From contig JAILCI010000054.1 in the NCBI GenBank assembly GCA_024686335.1, forward strand, positions 122,980-186,979: a DNA stretch of 64,000 nucleotides. Reading direction: 5' to 3'. The position numbers were made by a program, and so were the translations under genes. The notes below the pieces were generated by a model. It ran no database searches and was not told the DNA's origin. It saw only the letters and a program-made list of their open reading frames with translations. Each line of letters begins with the position of its first letter. The first letter of the stretch is position 1. This DNA is from Bacteroidales bacterium (GTDB lineage: Bacteria; Bacteroidota; Bacteroidia; Bacteroidales; WCHB1-69). Positions 53,558-63,767 of the stretch are shown here, piece after piece.

Positions 53558-56500
53558 TATTCAAATATTACAAGACAAGATACGTCAGTTCTTGAAGCAG
53601 TTTTATTTGAACAAACTGTATAGGGGAATAGTGTATTTGATCATTATACTCCTCTCAGTATTTATAGTATTTTCCCTTTTTGAATATTTTTCATACTCTA
53701 ACTCAACTGTTCGTGCTGTTCTCTTCTTCTCTTTCATCGCACTTAGTCTGGCAACATTAATTGCCTATATTATAATTCCAATTTGCAAGATTGGTGGATT
53801 GGGAAAGCAACTTACCAATGAACAAATTGCCGGTATTATTGGAAAACATTTCAATGAGATAGATGATAAACTTCTCAATCTCTTTGAGTTGCAGAAACAG
53901 TTGGAGCGAGGCGACTATCAAAGTTATGATCTGCTTACAGCTGCAATAGATACTAAAATTGAGAAGTTAAAACCATTCTCTTTTGTTCAGGCCATACCAT
54001 TTGACAAAACAAAAAAGTTTGCTCGTTGGGCTTTAATTCCTATAGTTATATTCTTGATACTCATGGCCTTTAAAAAAGAGGTATTCGTTGAACCAGCAGA
54101 AAGAATTGTCCATTATAATCAGGAATATGAGAAGCCAGCGCCCTACTCTTTTGTAGTAACCAACCCTTCCCTCCGCGCTTTTCAACATGATGATTTCACT
54201 GTACATGTCAAGATAGAGGGAGATGAAGTTCCTGAGGAAATCTATATCAACTATAAAAACCGATCTTATAAGTGTGATAAGATTTCTAATACAGAATTTG
54301 ACTACACTTTCAACAATATTCAACAAGATCTTGATTTTAAGTTACTTACTGATGAAGTTTCATCTGTAACTTATTCCATTGATGTACTTCCTAAACCAGT
54401 TACCATAGGTTATGAGATGATGCTCCACTACCCTTCTTATCTCAATAAACCAGACGAAGTTTTGGATAATATTGGAAATGCCACGGTTCCGGAAGGAACT
54501 CGCATTGAATGGAAGATTTTCACCAAAAACTCTGATAATATTATCTTTATCATTGATGATGAAAAGAAGGTTATTTCTTCTGAAAGCGATCAATTTTTAG
54601 TTCAAAAAGTGGCTAAAAATTCATTTTCTTATGCACTTTTCAATAAAAACTCATATTTCACAAGTCGAGATACTATAAGAGACAATATTACGGTCATCAA
54701 AGATATGTATCCTGAAATCATAGTGATGAGTCAACAGGATTCAGCTTATAGCGAGCGTTATTATTTCAAAGGAAATATCAAGGATGATTATGGTTTTTCT
54801 AAATTACAGTTTGTCTATAGTAGATATGATTCTGAAGGACACGTAATTAAGCAAAATCAAACTGTAAATATTGCTATTCAAAATGGTGTAACGCTGCAAG
54901 ATTTCTATTACTATTTTGATGCTAATACATTTGAGTTAAACCCTGGTGATAAGATAGAATATTATTTCCAAGTTTTTGATAATGATGGTGTTAATGGACA
55001 TAAATCTGCAAAATCTTCCGTTTCAACATATAGAGTAAGAACTTTAGAGGAGATCAATCAAGACTTAGAAAAATCAGAAGATCAAGTAAAATCTGATTTT
55101 TCAGACCTTATTTCTGAGTCCGCTGATCTCATGAAAGACATCGAGAAACTTCAGAAAGAACTGCTGCAACAGAAGGAATTAAGTTGGCAAGATAAGAAGA
55201 AACTAGAGCAACTGATGAATCAGTATCAGGAGTTGCAGGATGCTATCAAAAATCTTGAGAATCAACAGAAAAACAACCAGGCTATAGAATCTCAATATAA
55301 GGATGTTCAAGAGGATATTCTAAAGAAACAATTGGAACTCCAAAAACGTATGGAAGACGTTCTTTCTGACGAGATGAAGGAGATGATGAACAAGTTGCAG
55401 CAGATGATGGATCAATCTGTGAAGAAGGAAGATGTCCAAAAGCAGGTTGAAAAGATGAAAAACAGCACGGAAGACATCAACAAGACTTTGGACCAGCAAT
55501 TACAACTTTATAAGCAGTTGGAAGTCGAGAAGAAATTGAATGAAGCCGTCCAAAATCTTAGAAATCTGTCTGACGAACTTGAAAAGAACGCAAAAAATAC
55601 CGAGAACAAGAGTATTAATAAGGAACAAGTCCAAAAGAAACAGGAAGAACTTCATCAACAATACAAGGAATTACAAGAGGATATTAAAGAACTGATGAAG
55701 TTGAATAGTGAGTTAGAGGATCCTACTAAATTTAAGGACACACAGGAACTGCAGCAAAAAATAGAAAATCAGCTGCAACAGAGCAAGCAGAACTTGGACA
55801 AGAATAATAGATCAAAATCGTCTGACAATCAAAAAGGAGCGGCTGAGTCTATGGACCAGTTAGCCAATCAATTGGAGCAGGATTTCAATGAGAGTGAATT
55901 AGAAGATGTTGCAGAAGATATGGAAACGCTGCGGCAGATTCTCGACAATCTTGTGAAGGTTTCATTTAGTCAAGAAAGTATCTTAACATCTACGCAGAAA
56001 GCTAATTCCCGTTCTGCTTCTGTTTCAAATCTTATGACTGAGCAGTTCCAGGTTAAGAATAATATGGCTCACATAGCCGATTCATTGAATGCTTTAGCTC
56101 GTCGTCAGATGTCTGTCAAGCCATTCATCCAGACAGAGGTTTCTAAGATTGAGGACTACCTGGCATCCACCCAGACCAATTTAAACGACAGGAGGCTGCC
56201 AAATGCGGCCAAAAACCAGCAATTTGCTTTGACCTCCATGAACAACTTAGCCCTGATGCTTAATGAATCCATGCAGGAGATGCAAAAGAAGAAAGACGAG
56301 TGTAAGTCAAAGTGTAATAAATCCGGCAACGGATCATGTAGCAAACCTGGCGGAAAAGGAAAGAGTAAAAAGACCTCAGCACGTGAGTTGCAGCAACAGT
56401 TGAACCGCCAGATGGAAGCTTTGAAGAAGAGCATGGAGCAGCAGGGACAACAAGGTCAGACTGGTCAACAGCAGCAGATGAGCGAGAAGTTTGCCAAGAT

Positions 56501-56900
56501 GGCAGCTCAGCAGGAGGCTATAAGAAAGATGCTGGAAGATATAAACAGTGATGCAAAGTCCGATAATGGAGTGGGGGACAAGAATCTCGAACAGCTCATC
56601 AACGAGATGAAAAAGACGGAAAAGGAGCTCGTAAATAGAACCATTACTCAGCAGACACTTCAGCGCCAGCAGTCTATTACAACCCGTCTTTTAAAGAGCG
56701 AACGTGCTGATATTGAGAAGGAGAAAGACGAAGAGCGCAAATCAAATGAGGCAAAATATGTTCCTCAATTGAATCCACCAAAGGATTGGAAGTTTGATAC
56801 CGAACACCAGCAGCAGAATGAAATGCTTCGATCAGTACCAGCTGATTTGAACCATTACTATAAAGAGAAAGCCAACGAATATTTTTATAACATAGACTAA
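53544..56900 (+). CDS. Large membrane-anchored coiled-coil protein (DUF4175-like)
   Basis: From the ATG at 53544 the protein has 1118 residues. Three membrane helices lie near the N terminus (about 27-50, 57-80 and 158-173). A beta-rich periplasmic region covers about 190-500 (SFVVTNPSLRAFQHDDF, then repeated Ig-like strands). From about 510 to 1090 the protein is an extended Gln/Glu/Lys-rich coiled coil, with a Gly/Lys/Ser-rich break around 920-945 (KSGNGSCSKPGGKGK). This matches DUF4175-type proteins of Bacteroidetes and Alphaproteobacteria, whose function is unknown. It overlaps the LutB-like gene by 14 bases. Confidence 0.8.
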   Translation: MQSSNIQILQDKIRQFLKQFYLNKLYRGIVYLIIILLSVFIVFSLFEYFSYSNSTVRAVLFFSFIALSLATLIAYIIIPICKIGGLGKQLTNEQIAGIIGKHFNEIDDKLLNLFELQKQLERGDYQSYDLLTAAIDTKIEKLKPFSFVQAIPFDKTKKFARWALIPIVIFLILMAFKKEVFVEPAERIVHYNQEYEKPAPYSFVVTNPSLRAFQHDDFTVHVKIEGDEVPEEIYINYKNRSYKCDKISNTEFDYTFNNIQQDLDFKLLTDEVSSVTYSIDVLPKPVTIGYEMMLHYPSYLNKPDEVLDNIGNATVPEGTRIEWKIFTKNSDNIIFIIDDEKKVISSESDQFLVQKVAKNSFSYALFNKNSYFTSRDTIRDNITVIKDMYPEIIVMSQQDSAYSERYYFKGNIKDDYGFSKLQFVYSRYDSEGHVIKQNQTVNIAIQNGVTLQDFYYYFDANTFELNPGDKIEYYFQVFDNDGVNGHKSAKSSVSTYRVRTLEEINQDLEKSEDQVKSDFSDLISESADLMKDIEKLQKELLQQKELSWQDKKKLEQLMNQYQELQDAIKNLENQQKNNQAIESQYKDVQEDILKKQLELQKRMEDVLSDEMKEMMNKLQQMMDQSVKKEDVQKQVEKMKNSTEDINKTLDQQLQLYKQLEVEKKLNEAVQNLRNLSDELEKNAKNTENKSINKEQVQKKQEELHQQYKELQEDIKELMKLNSELEDPTKFKDTQELQQKIENQLQQSKQNLDKNNRSKSSDNQKGAAESMDQLANQLEQDFNESELEDVAEDMETLRQILDNLVKVSFSQESILTSTQKANSRSASVSNLMTEQFQVKNNMAHIADSLNALARRQMSVKPFIQTEVSKIEDYLASTQTNLNDRRLPNAAKNQQFALTSMNNLALMLNESMQEMQKKKDECKSKCNKSGNGSCSKPGGKGKSKKTSARELQQQLNRQMEALKKSMEQQGQQGQTGQQQQMSEKFAKMAAQQEAIRKMLEDINSDAKSDNGVGDKNLEQLINEMKKTEKELVNRTITQQTLQRQQSITTRLLKSERADIEKEKDEERKSNEAKYVPQLNPPKDWKFDTEHQQQNEMLRSVPADLNHYYKEKANEYFYNID

Positions 56901-56910
56901 TAACACAAAG

Positions 56911-57336
56911 ATGATATACTTTGAATTAAATGATTTAAACAAAGAGAATATCTACCGCAAGACTCAGTCAATGATTGAGTATCTTTGCGACAAGTATTCC
57001 TTCGGCGAGCAAATGGGTGTCATAGAGATGGCCAATCACACACTAATTGACCAACTTATTGAAAAGCACCCTGACTTTTCCTTGGATGTAAATGCGCATT
57101 TGGAAAATAATACTCTGGTTTTCAATTATCAGTCAACAGATTCTATTTTCCAATTTGTGGATGAAATGAGTACTTCTCTCGAAGAGTCCAATATATGGAC
57201 TATTTTGACAGAGGAATCAACGTTAAGTCCTGATTATAAATCATTTACATTTGAGTTTTACGTAAAACCTCATCAAAATATTGCCCGAGTGAGCACAAAT
57301 TCGGTTTTACAAACAAAAGATTCTTATTTACAATGA
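56911..57336 (+). CDS. Small protein of unknown function, possibly a degenerate HATPase-like fold
   Basis: The 141-residue cytoplasmic protein has no signal peptide. The pattern of a helix with IEMANHTLIDQLIE, then strands VNAHLENNTLVFNYQS and later FTFEFYVK resembles the layout of anti-sigma-factor (RsbW-like) ATPases, but the G1/G2 boxes and the catalytic N-box are not convincing, so this is a weak inference. It sits 10 bases after the DUF4175-like gene and overlaps the next gene by four bases, so translation is coupled on both sides. Confidence 0.6.
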   Translation: MIYFELNDLNKENIYRKTQSMIEYLCDKYSFGEQMGVIEMANHTLIDQLIEKHPDFSLDVNAHLENNTLVFNYQSTDSIFQFVDEMSTSLEESNIWTILTEESTLSPDYKSFTFEFYVKPHQNIARVSTNSVLQTKDSYLQ

Positions 57337-58388
57337 GAAGACTTCTACTTTCTTTTGTCTTGACCATGTTGTTTTGTGTTGTTCTCCATGGTCAAACTCG
57401 CAATGTGTTATTCATTGGCAATAGTTATACAGAGGTAAATAATCTACCTGAAATGGTGTCTAAGATGTCCATGTCCACAAACGACACCATAGTTTATCAG
57501 AGTCACACACCAGGCGGATGTACTTTCCAAATGCACGTTTCCGGAGCCGCCTCTTATATCCAGCAGGGTGGGTGGGACTATGTTGTTCTACAGGAGCAGA
57601 GTCAACTTCCTTCTTTCCCTATTGGGCAATTTATGTCAGAATCATATCCGTATGCTCAGCAACTTTGCGAGATGATTCGTCAGTATAATGACTCTGCCAA
57701 TATTGTCTTTTATATGACTTGGGGTAGGAAGAATGGGGATCAGTTGAATGCTCAATATTATCCTCCTCTAGGAACTTACGAGGGAATGGATAGTCTTCTT
57801 TATGCCCGCTATATGATGATGGCCGAAGATAACAATGCTTGGGTCTCTCCAGTCGGATATGTTTGGCATTATATTCGCGACCACTATCCCGACATTGAGC
57901 TTTACAGTTCCGATGAAAGTCATCCTTCTTTGATAGGTACCTATGCAGCCGCTTGCTGTTTTTATACAGTGCTATTACAGAAGAATCCGCAAGACATTTC
58001 GTTTACTAGTTCGTTAAGTACGGACATTACCGATATTGTGAAAGATGTCACAAAAATTTTGGTATATGATAGTCTCGCAAAATGGTTTGTTATACCTGAC
58101 ACTATTGAAACAGGAGATTCCACATCCGTTCAGAATTATACTACGGATACTCCTCAGATTTGGTATAATTCTTCTGCCCAAACGGTGGATGTACAGACAG
58201 TAAATAGTTATCCGTTTACAGTTTCTATTTATTCAACACAGGGACAGTTGATCTCCTATTATTCAAGAGAAGGAGAAGAGGCTGTTTATCATTTTCCTGT
58301 TGGAAATATATCAGATGGTATCTATATTATCAATTATCAATCTGCCTCTGGAACCTATTCTCGTAAACTATATCTTGGAAAGAAATGA
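57333..58388 (+). CDS. SGNH/DUF4886-like secreted hydrolase with T9SS sorting domain
   Basis: The 351-residue protein begins with a signal peptide (1-21, ending LHGQ). The SGNH block I is seen in VLFIGNSYTEVNNLPEMV, a second block in WDYVVLQEQSQLPSF, and the final Asp-His pair in SSDESHPSLIGTYAAACC. This suits a secreted esterase or carbohydrate deacetylase. After about residue 280 a C-terminal beta-sandwich with YPFTVSIYSTQGQLISY and KLYLGKK looks like a T9SS sorting domain. It interrupts an otherwise housekeeping row and overlaps neighbours on both sides (ATGA). Confidence 0.87.
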   Translation: MRRLLLSFVLTMLFCVVLHGQTRNVLFIGNSYTEVNNLPEMVSKMSMSTNDTIVYQSHTPGGCTFQMHVSGAASYIQQGGWDYVVLQEQSQLPSFPIGQFMSESYPYAQQLCEMIRQYNDSANIVFYMTWGRKNGDQLNAQYYPPLGTYEGMDSLLYARYMMMAEDNNAWVSPVGYVWHYIRDHYPDIELYSSDESHPSLIGTYAAACCFYTVLLQKNPQDISFTSSLSTDITDIVKDVTKILVYDSLAKWFVIPDTIETGDSTSVQNYTTDTPQIWYNSSAQTVDVQTVNSYPFTVSIYSTQGQLISYYSREGEEAVYHFPVGNISDGIYIINYQSASGTYSRKLYLGKK

Positions 58389-58810
58389 TACAGTTCTCGT
58401 CTTTAGTACCCATAGAATTCACTCCATCTCTTAAGCATAAAAACTGGCTTAAGGCAGTCATTCGTTCCGAAAATTTACTGCCTGGAGATATCCAATATCT
58501 TTTCTGTGACGATGCATATCTGCTCGAGCGAAACATACATTTTTTGAATCATGATACCTTTACAGATATCATAACCTTTGATAATGGAGTGGGGGAGATG
58601 GTCGCTGGAGAGATTTTCATCAGTGCTGAACGAGTAGTCGATAACGCCCATAGTTTAGGTACTAAAATCCAAGATGAGTACCTTAGAGTTGTCGTCCATG
58701 GAGTCCTGCATCTCTGCGGATACAAGGACAAAACTGATGAAGAGGCCACCAATATGCGTCAGTTGGAGAACAAATACATTCAGTTGTTTTACGATAAGTT
58801 CGACGCCTAA
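58385..58810 (+). CDS. ybeY: rRNA maturation endoribonuclease YbeY
   Basis: YbeY is a zinc-dependent RNase acting in 16S rRNA 3' end maturation and ribosome quality control. The 141-residue protein carries the metal motif HGVLHLCGYKDKT, in which the first two His are present but the third usual His is Asp. As I recall, Asp here is common in Bacteroidetes. The N-terminal half contains DDAYLLERNIHFLNHDTFTDIITF, which holds another conserved block. It overlaps the SGNH gene by 4 bases and precedes mnmG by 44 bases. Confidence 0.93.
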   Translation: MIQFSSLVPIEFTPSLKHKNWLKAVIRSENLLPGDIQYLFCDDAYLLERNIHFLNHDTFTDIITFDNGVGEMVAGEIFISAERVVDNAHSLGTKIQDEYLRVVVHGVLHLCGYKDKTDEEATNMRQLENKYIQLFYDKFDA

Positions 58811-58854
58811 TTGATTGATTTATAAAAACTTTATTTTAACGTTTTACGTCAAAC

Positions 58855-60732
58855 ATGGAAGAAAGATTCGATATAATTGTAGTAGGTGCTGGTCATGCCG
58901 GTTGTGAGGCTGCGGTTGCTGCCGCACGCCTGGGAAGTAAGACTTTGCTCATTACGATGAATCTATCTTTGGTTGCTCAGATGTCATGCAACCCTGCTAT
59001 GGGTGGTGTGGCTAAGGGTCAGATTGTACGGGAAATTGATGCCATGGGCGGTATGTCGGGTGTAGTCACAGACAAGTCAACTATCCAGTTTAGAATGCTC
59101 GGTCGCTCTAAAGGTCCCGCCATGTGGAGTCCGAGAGCTCAATGCGACAAGGCACTTTTTTCTGCAACATGGAGGTCTGTTTTAGAACAGACTCCCAATC
59201 TTTATTTACGGCAGGATACCGCCTCGTCTCTTTTGTTTGAAGAGAATACAGTCGTCGGTGTTCGGACACAATTGGGAAAAGAATTCTATGCCCAGAAAGT
59301 CATTCTGACCAACGGAACCTTCCTTAACGGTAGAATACATGTTGGCGAAGTGAATTTCTCTGGCGGTAGGATGGGGGAGTCCGCTTCCTTTACGATATCC
59401 GATGAACTGAAGTCACGCGGTATTGAAACCAAAAAACTGAAGACAGGTACGCCAGTAAGAATAGATGCTCGCTCTATCGACTTTTCAAAACTTACCGAGC
59501 AACCCGGAGACGACAATCCTCAGAAATTCTCTTTTACTTCTACAAAACCTATCAGTGATCAATTGAGTTGTTGGATTGCTTATACCAACACACAGGTTCA
59601 TGAAGTTTTGCAGAAAGGTTTTGATAAGTCGCCACTCTTCCAAGGTAGAATACAAGGTGTCGGACCGCGTTACTGTCCCTCTATTGAAGATAAGATAGTA
59701 CGCTTCTCCGATAAAGATAAACATCAACTCTTTTTGGAACCAGAAGGTCGAACAACTACAGAATATTACCTTAATGGTTTTTCCTCGTCTCTTCCCGAAG
59801 ATATTCAGGTGGAAGCTATGAGATTGATTCCCGGATTCGAGAACGCAGTAATTCTTCGTCCTGGATATGCCATCGAGTATGACTATTTTGACCCTATGCA
59901 ACTCCACTTCACGTTAGAGTCCAAAATAGTCAAAAATCTATATCTTGCCGGACAGGTTAACGGAACAACAGGATACGAGGAGGCAGCCTGTCAAGGTCTG
60001 ATGGCTGGTATTAATGCGCACTTGGCTATTAATGGGAAAGAACCTCTGATCCTGAAAAGATCACAAGCCTATATCGGTGTCTTGATTGATGACCTGATAA
60101 CAAAAGGAGTTCAGGATCCTTATAGAATGTTTACCTCTCGTGCCGAATACAGAATCCTTCTGCGTCAAGATAATGCAGATCAGAGATTAACTCCAATCGG
60201 TCATGAGTTAGGTTTGATAGATGATGCACGCTATAATGAGTTTCAAGAAAAGTACGAGATTCAAACCCGAGTTGAAGATTATCTCCGTACACATCTCACC
60301 GACGCGGAAGCCATCAACCCTATTTTAGAAGAGAAAGGAACGGCATCGTTACTTCACAATATCAAGCTATCCCAGCTTCTTTTACGACCTCAACTTTCTA
60401 TTGAGGATATTATCTCCTTCGATAAGAAGTTCTCAGATTTTTTGGAGCAGAATCATGTTTCAGAAGAGCAGATTAAAAACGTAGAGACCTCCATCAAGTA
60501 TGAAAACTACATTCAGAAAGAAGAGGACCTAGTTCACAAATTTGCGCAACTTGATCATATCAAGATTTCACCAGATTTTGACTATTTCAGTTTGAATAGT
60601 ATTTCAAAAGAAGCGCGCGAAAAATTATCCAAGGCAAAACCTCTCAATTTGGGCCAGGCATCTCGTATTAGTGGTGTCAGTCCTTCCGATATTACCGTTT
60701 TGATGATATACCTTAAAAATCAAAATATTTAA
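58855..60732 (+). CDS. mnmG: tRNA uridine-5-carboxymethylaminomethyl modification enzyme MnmG
   Basis: MnmG with MnmE installs carboxymethylaminomethyl groups at U34 of several tRNAs, using FAD. The 625-residue protein begins with the FAD motif [21 protein letters not shown] and carries [57 protein letters not shown] motif (seen as [18 protein letters not shown]) and the [16 protein letters not shown] block. The C-terminal domain (about 555-625) ends with the [16 protein letters not shown] segment. All family marks are intact. Confidence 0.97.
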   Translation: MEERFDIIVVGAGHAGCEAAVAAARLGSKTLLITMNLSLVAQMSCNPAMGGVAKGQIVREIDAMGGMSGVVTDKSTIQFRMLGRSKGPAMWSPRAQCDKALFSATWRSVLEQTPNLYLRQDTASSLLFEENTVVGVRTQLGKEFYAQKVILTNGTFLNGRIHVGEVNFSGGRMGESASFTISDELKSRGIETKKLKTGTPVRIDARSIDFSKLTEQPGDDNPQKFSFTSTKPISDQLSCWIAYTNTQVHEVLQKGFDKSPLFQGRIQGVGPRYCPSIEDKIVRFSDKDKHQLFLEPEGRTTTEYYLNGFSSSLPEDIQVEAMRLIPGFENAVILRPGYAIEYDYFDPMQLHFTLESKIVKNLYLAGQVNGTTGYEEAACQGLMAGINAHLAINGKEPLILKRSQAYIGVLIDDLITKGVQDPYRMFTSRAEYRILLRQDNADQRLTPIGHELGLIDDARYNEFQEKYEIQTRVEDYLRTHLTDAEAINPILEEKGTASLLHNIKLSQLLLRPQLSIEDIISFDKKFSDFLEQNHVSEEQIKNVETSIKYENYIQKEEDLVHKFAQLDHIKISPDFDYFSLNSISKEAREKLSKAKPLNLGQASRISGVSPSDITVLMIYLKNQNI

Positions 60733-60959
60733 ATATCTGATTTAAAGCAAGTTAATTATTTTTATATCTTAGTTTAATAAGATTTTCAATTTTTAATGCG
60801 CCGCACGTTTTTTTCGAGATTTCCTTTCTAGCGGCGATTTTAAAAAATTTGTACTGATTATCAATTAATTACATTTTTATCTTTTTTAGGATTGGATATG
60901 TACCCCTTCCGTGAGTGGGTTCAAGTGGCGTTAAAATCATCATTTAGCGAAGCTAACAA

Positions 60960-60992
60960 AAAAAGCCCCGTCATTTCTGGCGGGGCTTTTTC
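60960..60992. terminator. Bidirectional terminator between mnmG and the T9SS cargo gene
   Basis: AAAAAGCCCCG pairs with CGGGGCTTTTT around a 10-base loop between convergent genes. The 225 bases before it, after mnmG, hold only a weak CGCCGC/GCGGCG pairing (60799-60836) and no recognised gene. Confidence 0.9.
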
Positions 60993-61004
60993 GTACGAAT
61001 GGCA

Positions 61005-63560
61005 TTATAAGAAAATTACTTTACGTGTCACCTGTTTGATATTGTTAGAGATTTTCAACATATAGACGCCTGCGGGAAGGTCATTGCGATTCATCGTCGT
61101 ATGTGAATCACCTTCTACCAAAACGTTCCGTACTCTTTGACCACTGATATTAAAGAGTTCAATAGTGGCTTTACCAGCGAAGAGGTCTGACGTTACAGTA
61201 AACGTTTGACTTACCGGGTTAGGATATATGGTAAGGTTAGACTCGTTGTAGTCGCGAACTCCCACCTGAACACTCAGATGTAATACAATAGTACTGTCGC
61301 AACCAGCCTGAGTGGTCAAATATTGGTAATAAGTACCCTCCTGAGACTCGTTGAAACCATTTTCCGTATAGGTTTCGCCAACGGTAATCGTATCTTGAAT
61401 GTTAACCACATAGACTGGGTTAACCGTCACATTAAGTGTAATAATCGTATCAACGTTTGAACCCGTTTGGTCAGGAAGAGTGATAGTATAGCTACCGGCT
61501 TGACTATAGGACCCACCGTAAATCTCAAGAACATCATCTTCACAGATGCTAGTGTCAATTGTCAGCAAAACATCATCTTCAGGTTCGAGAACGGCAGCGT
61601 AATCCATCATCACGTCATCAATATAAATGTTGTAGCCGTAGTCAGAGGTTGCTTTGAAAATTACGTAAGCCACCTGAGGATCGGTAACAGGAATATTGAC
61701 AGAGGCAGAATCCCAACCTTCAGCGGTGGAGAAACCGAAGATGGTAGTCAGATGCTGAGCATTGTCCAGAGATGGGGTGGCAGCTAAAAATACTTCCACA
61801 GAGTCAGCAGCATCATGGAAATCGTAAGTCTCCATATCAAAAGCCTGTTGAGGACCATAACGGTAATACTTGAAGGAGAGTATCATATTGCTATCCAGCG
61901 ACATGGCAGGAGTGGTCATCGTTGCCCAGCTGCCAGCAGTATAGTGGAAGTTGTCCATCTTCATCATGTGAGATCCGGAAAAAGGAGAGCATGTCGGGTT
62001 AGTACCATTGCTGACACACTGCCAATCCTGGCCAGCGGCAGAAGCATTGAAAGACCAACAGTTGGTTCCATTTTCAAAGTCCTCCAACCAAGGATAGTTG
62101 GCGATCATATCACAAGGAGTGGAGAATGTGTAAATATCTGACGGTTGAGAGAAGGTTTCCACACCACAGACTGATACAATATAGTATTCATAGAGGGTGC
62201 TAGATGGCAAATTGGTGAAAGTGTATGAGGTGGCCATAACCTCCACAGAATCGTATACAGTGGCGGAGACAGGCTTATAGTAGAGCATGAAAGAGTTGGA
62301 GTTCGATGTCTGGAACCAGGAGATGGTCACATCACCATTATCTTCAGAAGAAACAATCTGAACAGGCGGAGTGCAGAAGTCAGACATTGAAACTTGAACG
62401 TCGTCGATAAAGCAATTGTGGATAGCACCTGCAGAAGCACCTTTCAAGCGCAGAGCCAAGTAACGACCGGTGCCAGTGTAAGCAGCAAAGTTGATTTCCT
62501 GATCTTCCCATTCCATTGTAGAACCGGTTCTGAAAACAGTATCGATAGGCTCGAAAGTCAGCGTGTCTGTTGGATCTGTCATGACACCAATCTCCAAACG
62601 GGTAGTATATTGCTGTGCCGACTTGAATGTGAAACTCATGGTAAGGTCGCTAACGGAAAGGGTAGAGTCCAGTTGCGGAAGAATAGCATACTGAGAGGCA
62701 ACACCCATTAGAAAGAAGAAAAGGTTATTGGTTTCAGTGGAGGCGCCATTTGAGACGATAGGACACTCGTATGAGAGACCGCTTTGGTAGGTATTGATAC
62801 GCGTCCAGCAGGTGGGAAAGGCCGTGAAATCGCCTGGATAGCTGTTGAAATCCTCAGTGTAAGGAACGGTTAACGTGCAGACGGGTTCTGTCTGAGGCTG
62901 GAAGGTGAAGAATACGTTGGGACGATCGGTGTTGTTGCCATGTGTGCCTGCGGCTATTGAAGAAAGAGCCGAAGAGGTAGAGATGGGGTTAGAATCTTGA
63001 ACGCGGATCCAACAGTTGGCAGCTGTACCATCGTTCACATACATCTCGGTTTCGCAGTCGCCCATTGACGGGACGGGGTCACAAGCAGTACCTTCAATCA
63101 GTACGATCAAGTTACCGCCCTGATAAGCAAAGGGTTGGGAGAAGAGGAACTCTTTCCAGTATTCGTCCCATTCTATCGTATAGCCGAGAGAGTCATAGAC
63201 TAACGTGGCGGCAGAGGTTAGAGAGGTCCAAGTCTGAGAAAGATCCAAAGAGTTGGAGGTGGTCTCCATCAAATATATCTTAAGGTGTTTGTCATCGCTG
63301 TTGATAGGATAGTTTCCGTAGGTGACGAGATAAGAAAGAGAGCTGATGTCGCCAGCGGCATGGTTGATTTCAGCTGCTGTGTAGAGGGTTGCCGAGAAGT
63401 GGTATCCGTAATATCCCGGAAGAACGGAGAGTGTAGACGTGGTAGAGGAAGTGTTTCCAATAGTGTCTGAGTAAGATACTTGCGCCTTCAAGGCGCCATG
63501 TGACAAGAAGATTGTCAGAAGGAGTAGAAATGTGGTAGTGTTTAGAATTTTTTTGAACAT
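61005..63560 (-). CDS. Large secreted multidomain protein with choice-of-anchor-J-like, FnIII and T9SS domains
   Basis: The 851-residue protein starts with a signal peptide (about 1-26). The N-terminal ~220 residues are an unnamed beta-rich region. A choice-of-anchor J/cleaved-adhesin-like domain covers about 240-390 (VPYTEDFNSYPGDFTAFPTCW). An FnIII-like module follows (about 392-480), then a second anchor-J-like domain (about 485-660, NYPWLEDFENGTNCW). Two Ig-like repeats lead to a type A T9SS sorting domain (TIYPNPVSQTFTVTSD through KVIFL). These domain types occur in gingipain adhesins and similar surface proteins; it probably acts as a cell-surface or released binding protein. Confidence 0.9.
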   Translation of the reverse strand: MFKKILNTTTFLLLLTIFLSHGALKAQVSYSDTIGNTSSTTSTLSVLPGYYGYHFSATLYTAAEINHAAGDISSLSYLVTYGNYPINSDDKHLKIYLMETTSNSLDLSQTWTSLTSAATLVYDSLGYTIEWDEYWKEFLFSQPFAYQGGNLIVLIEGTACDPVPSMGDCETEMYVNDGTAANCWIRVQDSNPISTSSALSSIAAGTHGNNTDRPNVFFTFQPQTEPVCTLTVPYTEDFNSYPGDFTAFPTCWTRINTYQSGLSYECPIVSNGASTETNNLFFFLMGVASQYAILPQLDSTLSVSDLTMSFTFKSAQQYTTRLEIGVMTDPTDTLTFEPIDTVFRTGSTMEWEDQEINFAAYTGTGRYLALRLKGASAGAIHNCFIDDVQVSMSDFCTPPVQIVSSEDNGDVTISWFQTSNSNSFMLYYKPVSATVYDSVEVMATSYTFTNLPSSTLYEYYIVSVCGVETFSQPSDIYTFSTPCDMIANYPWLEDFENGTNCWSFNASAAGQDWQCVSNGTNPTCSPFSGSHMMKMDNFHYTAGSWATMTTPAMSLDSNMILSFKYYRYGPQQAFDMETYDFHDAADSVEVFLAATPSLDNAQHLTTIFGFSTAEGWDSASVNIPVTDPQVAYVIFKATSDYGYNIYIDDVMMDYAAVLEPEDDVLLTIDTSICEDDVLEIYGGSYSQAGSYTITLPDQTGSNVDTIITLNVTVNPVYVVNIQDTITVGETYTENGFNESQEGTYYQYLTTQAGCDSTIVLHLSVQVGVRDYNESNLTIYPNPVSQTFTVTSDLFAGKATIELFNISGQRVRNVLVEGDSHTTMNRNDLPAGVYMLKISNNIKQVTRKVIFL

Positions 63561-63595
63561 ATTGATAAAATTTTATTGTTTGTCGAATTGGACGG

Positions 63596-63603
63596 CAAAA
63601 GTA
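63596..63603 (-). promoter_or_regulatory. -7 element of the large T9SS cargo gene
   Basis: TACTTTTG on the minus strand fits TAnnTTTG and lies 35 bases before the start codon at 63560. Confidence 0.6.
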
Positions 63604-63709
63604 GGGAGAAAGGGAGGGCCGAAACCTACCTAATAAGTAGGATTTTGGAAGAATCAATACTCATTTATGATGAAGGGGAAAAGGGTTTGGGAAAGCAGTG
63701 ATTGTATAA

Positions 63710-63767
63710 CAGGAATATCAAAATTGAGTGTTACTATCTTTTTGTATTTTTGCAGTCTCAAAAGAGG
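63710..63767 (+). repeat. Promoter-bearing direct repeat, copy A
   Basis: About 58 bases match copy B (63896-63953) without gaps and with roughly ten mismatches. Shared parts are CAGGAATATCAAAAT and TTTTTGTATTTTTGCAGTCTC, including a perfect -7 element TATTTTTG at 63745-63752. Confidence 0.75.

Noticed and set aside
60900..60945. tRNA-like GTTCAAGT word after mnmG
   Set aside because: No acceptor, anticodon or D-arm pairing can be built around it, so it is not a tRNA.
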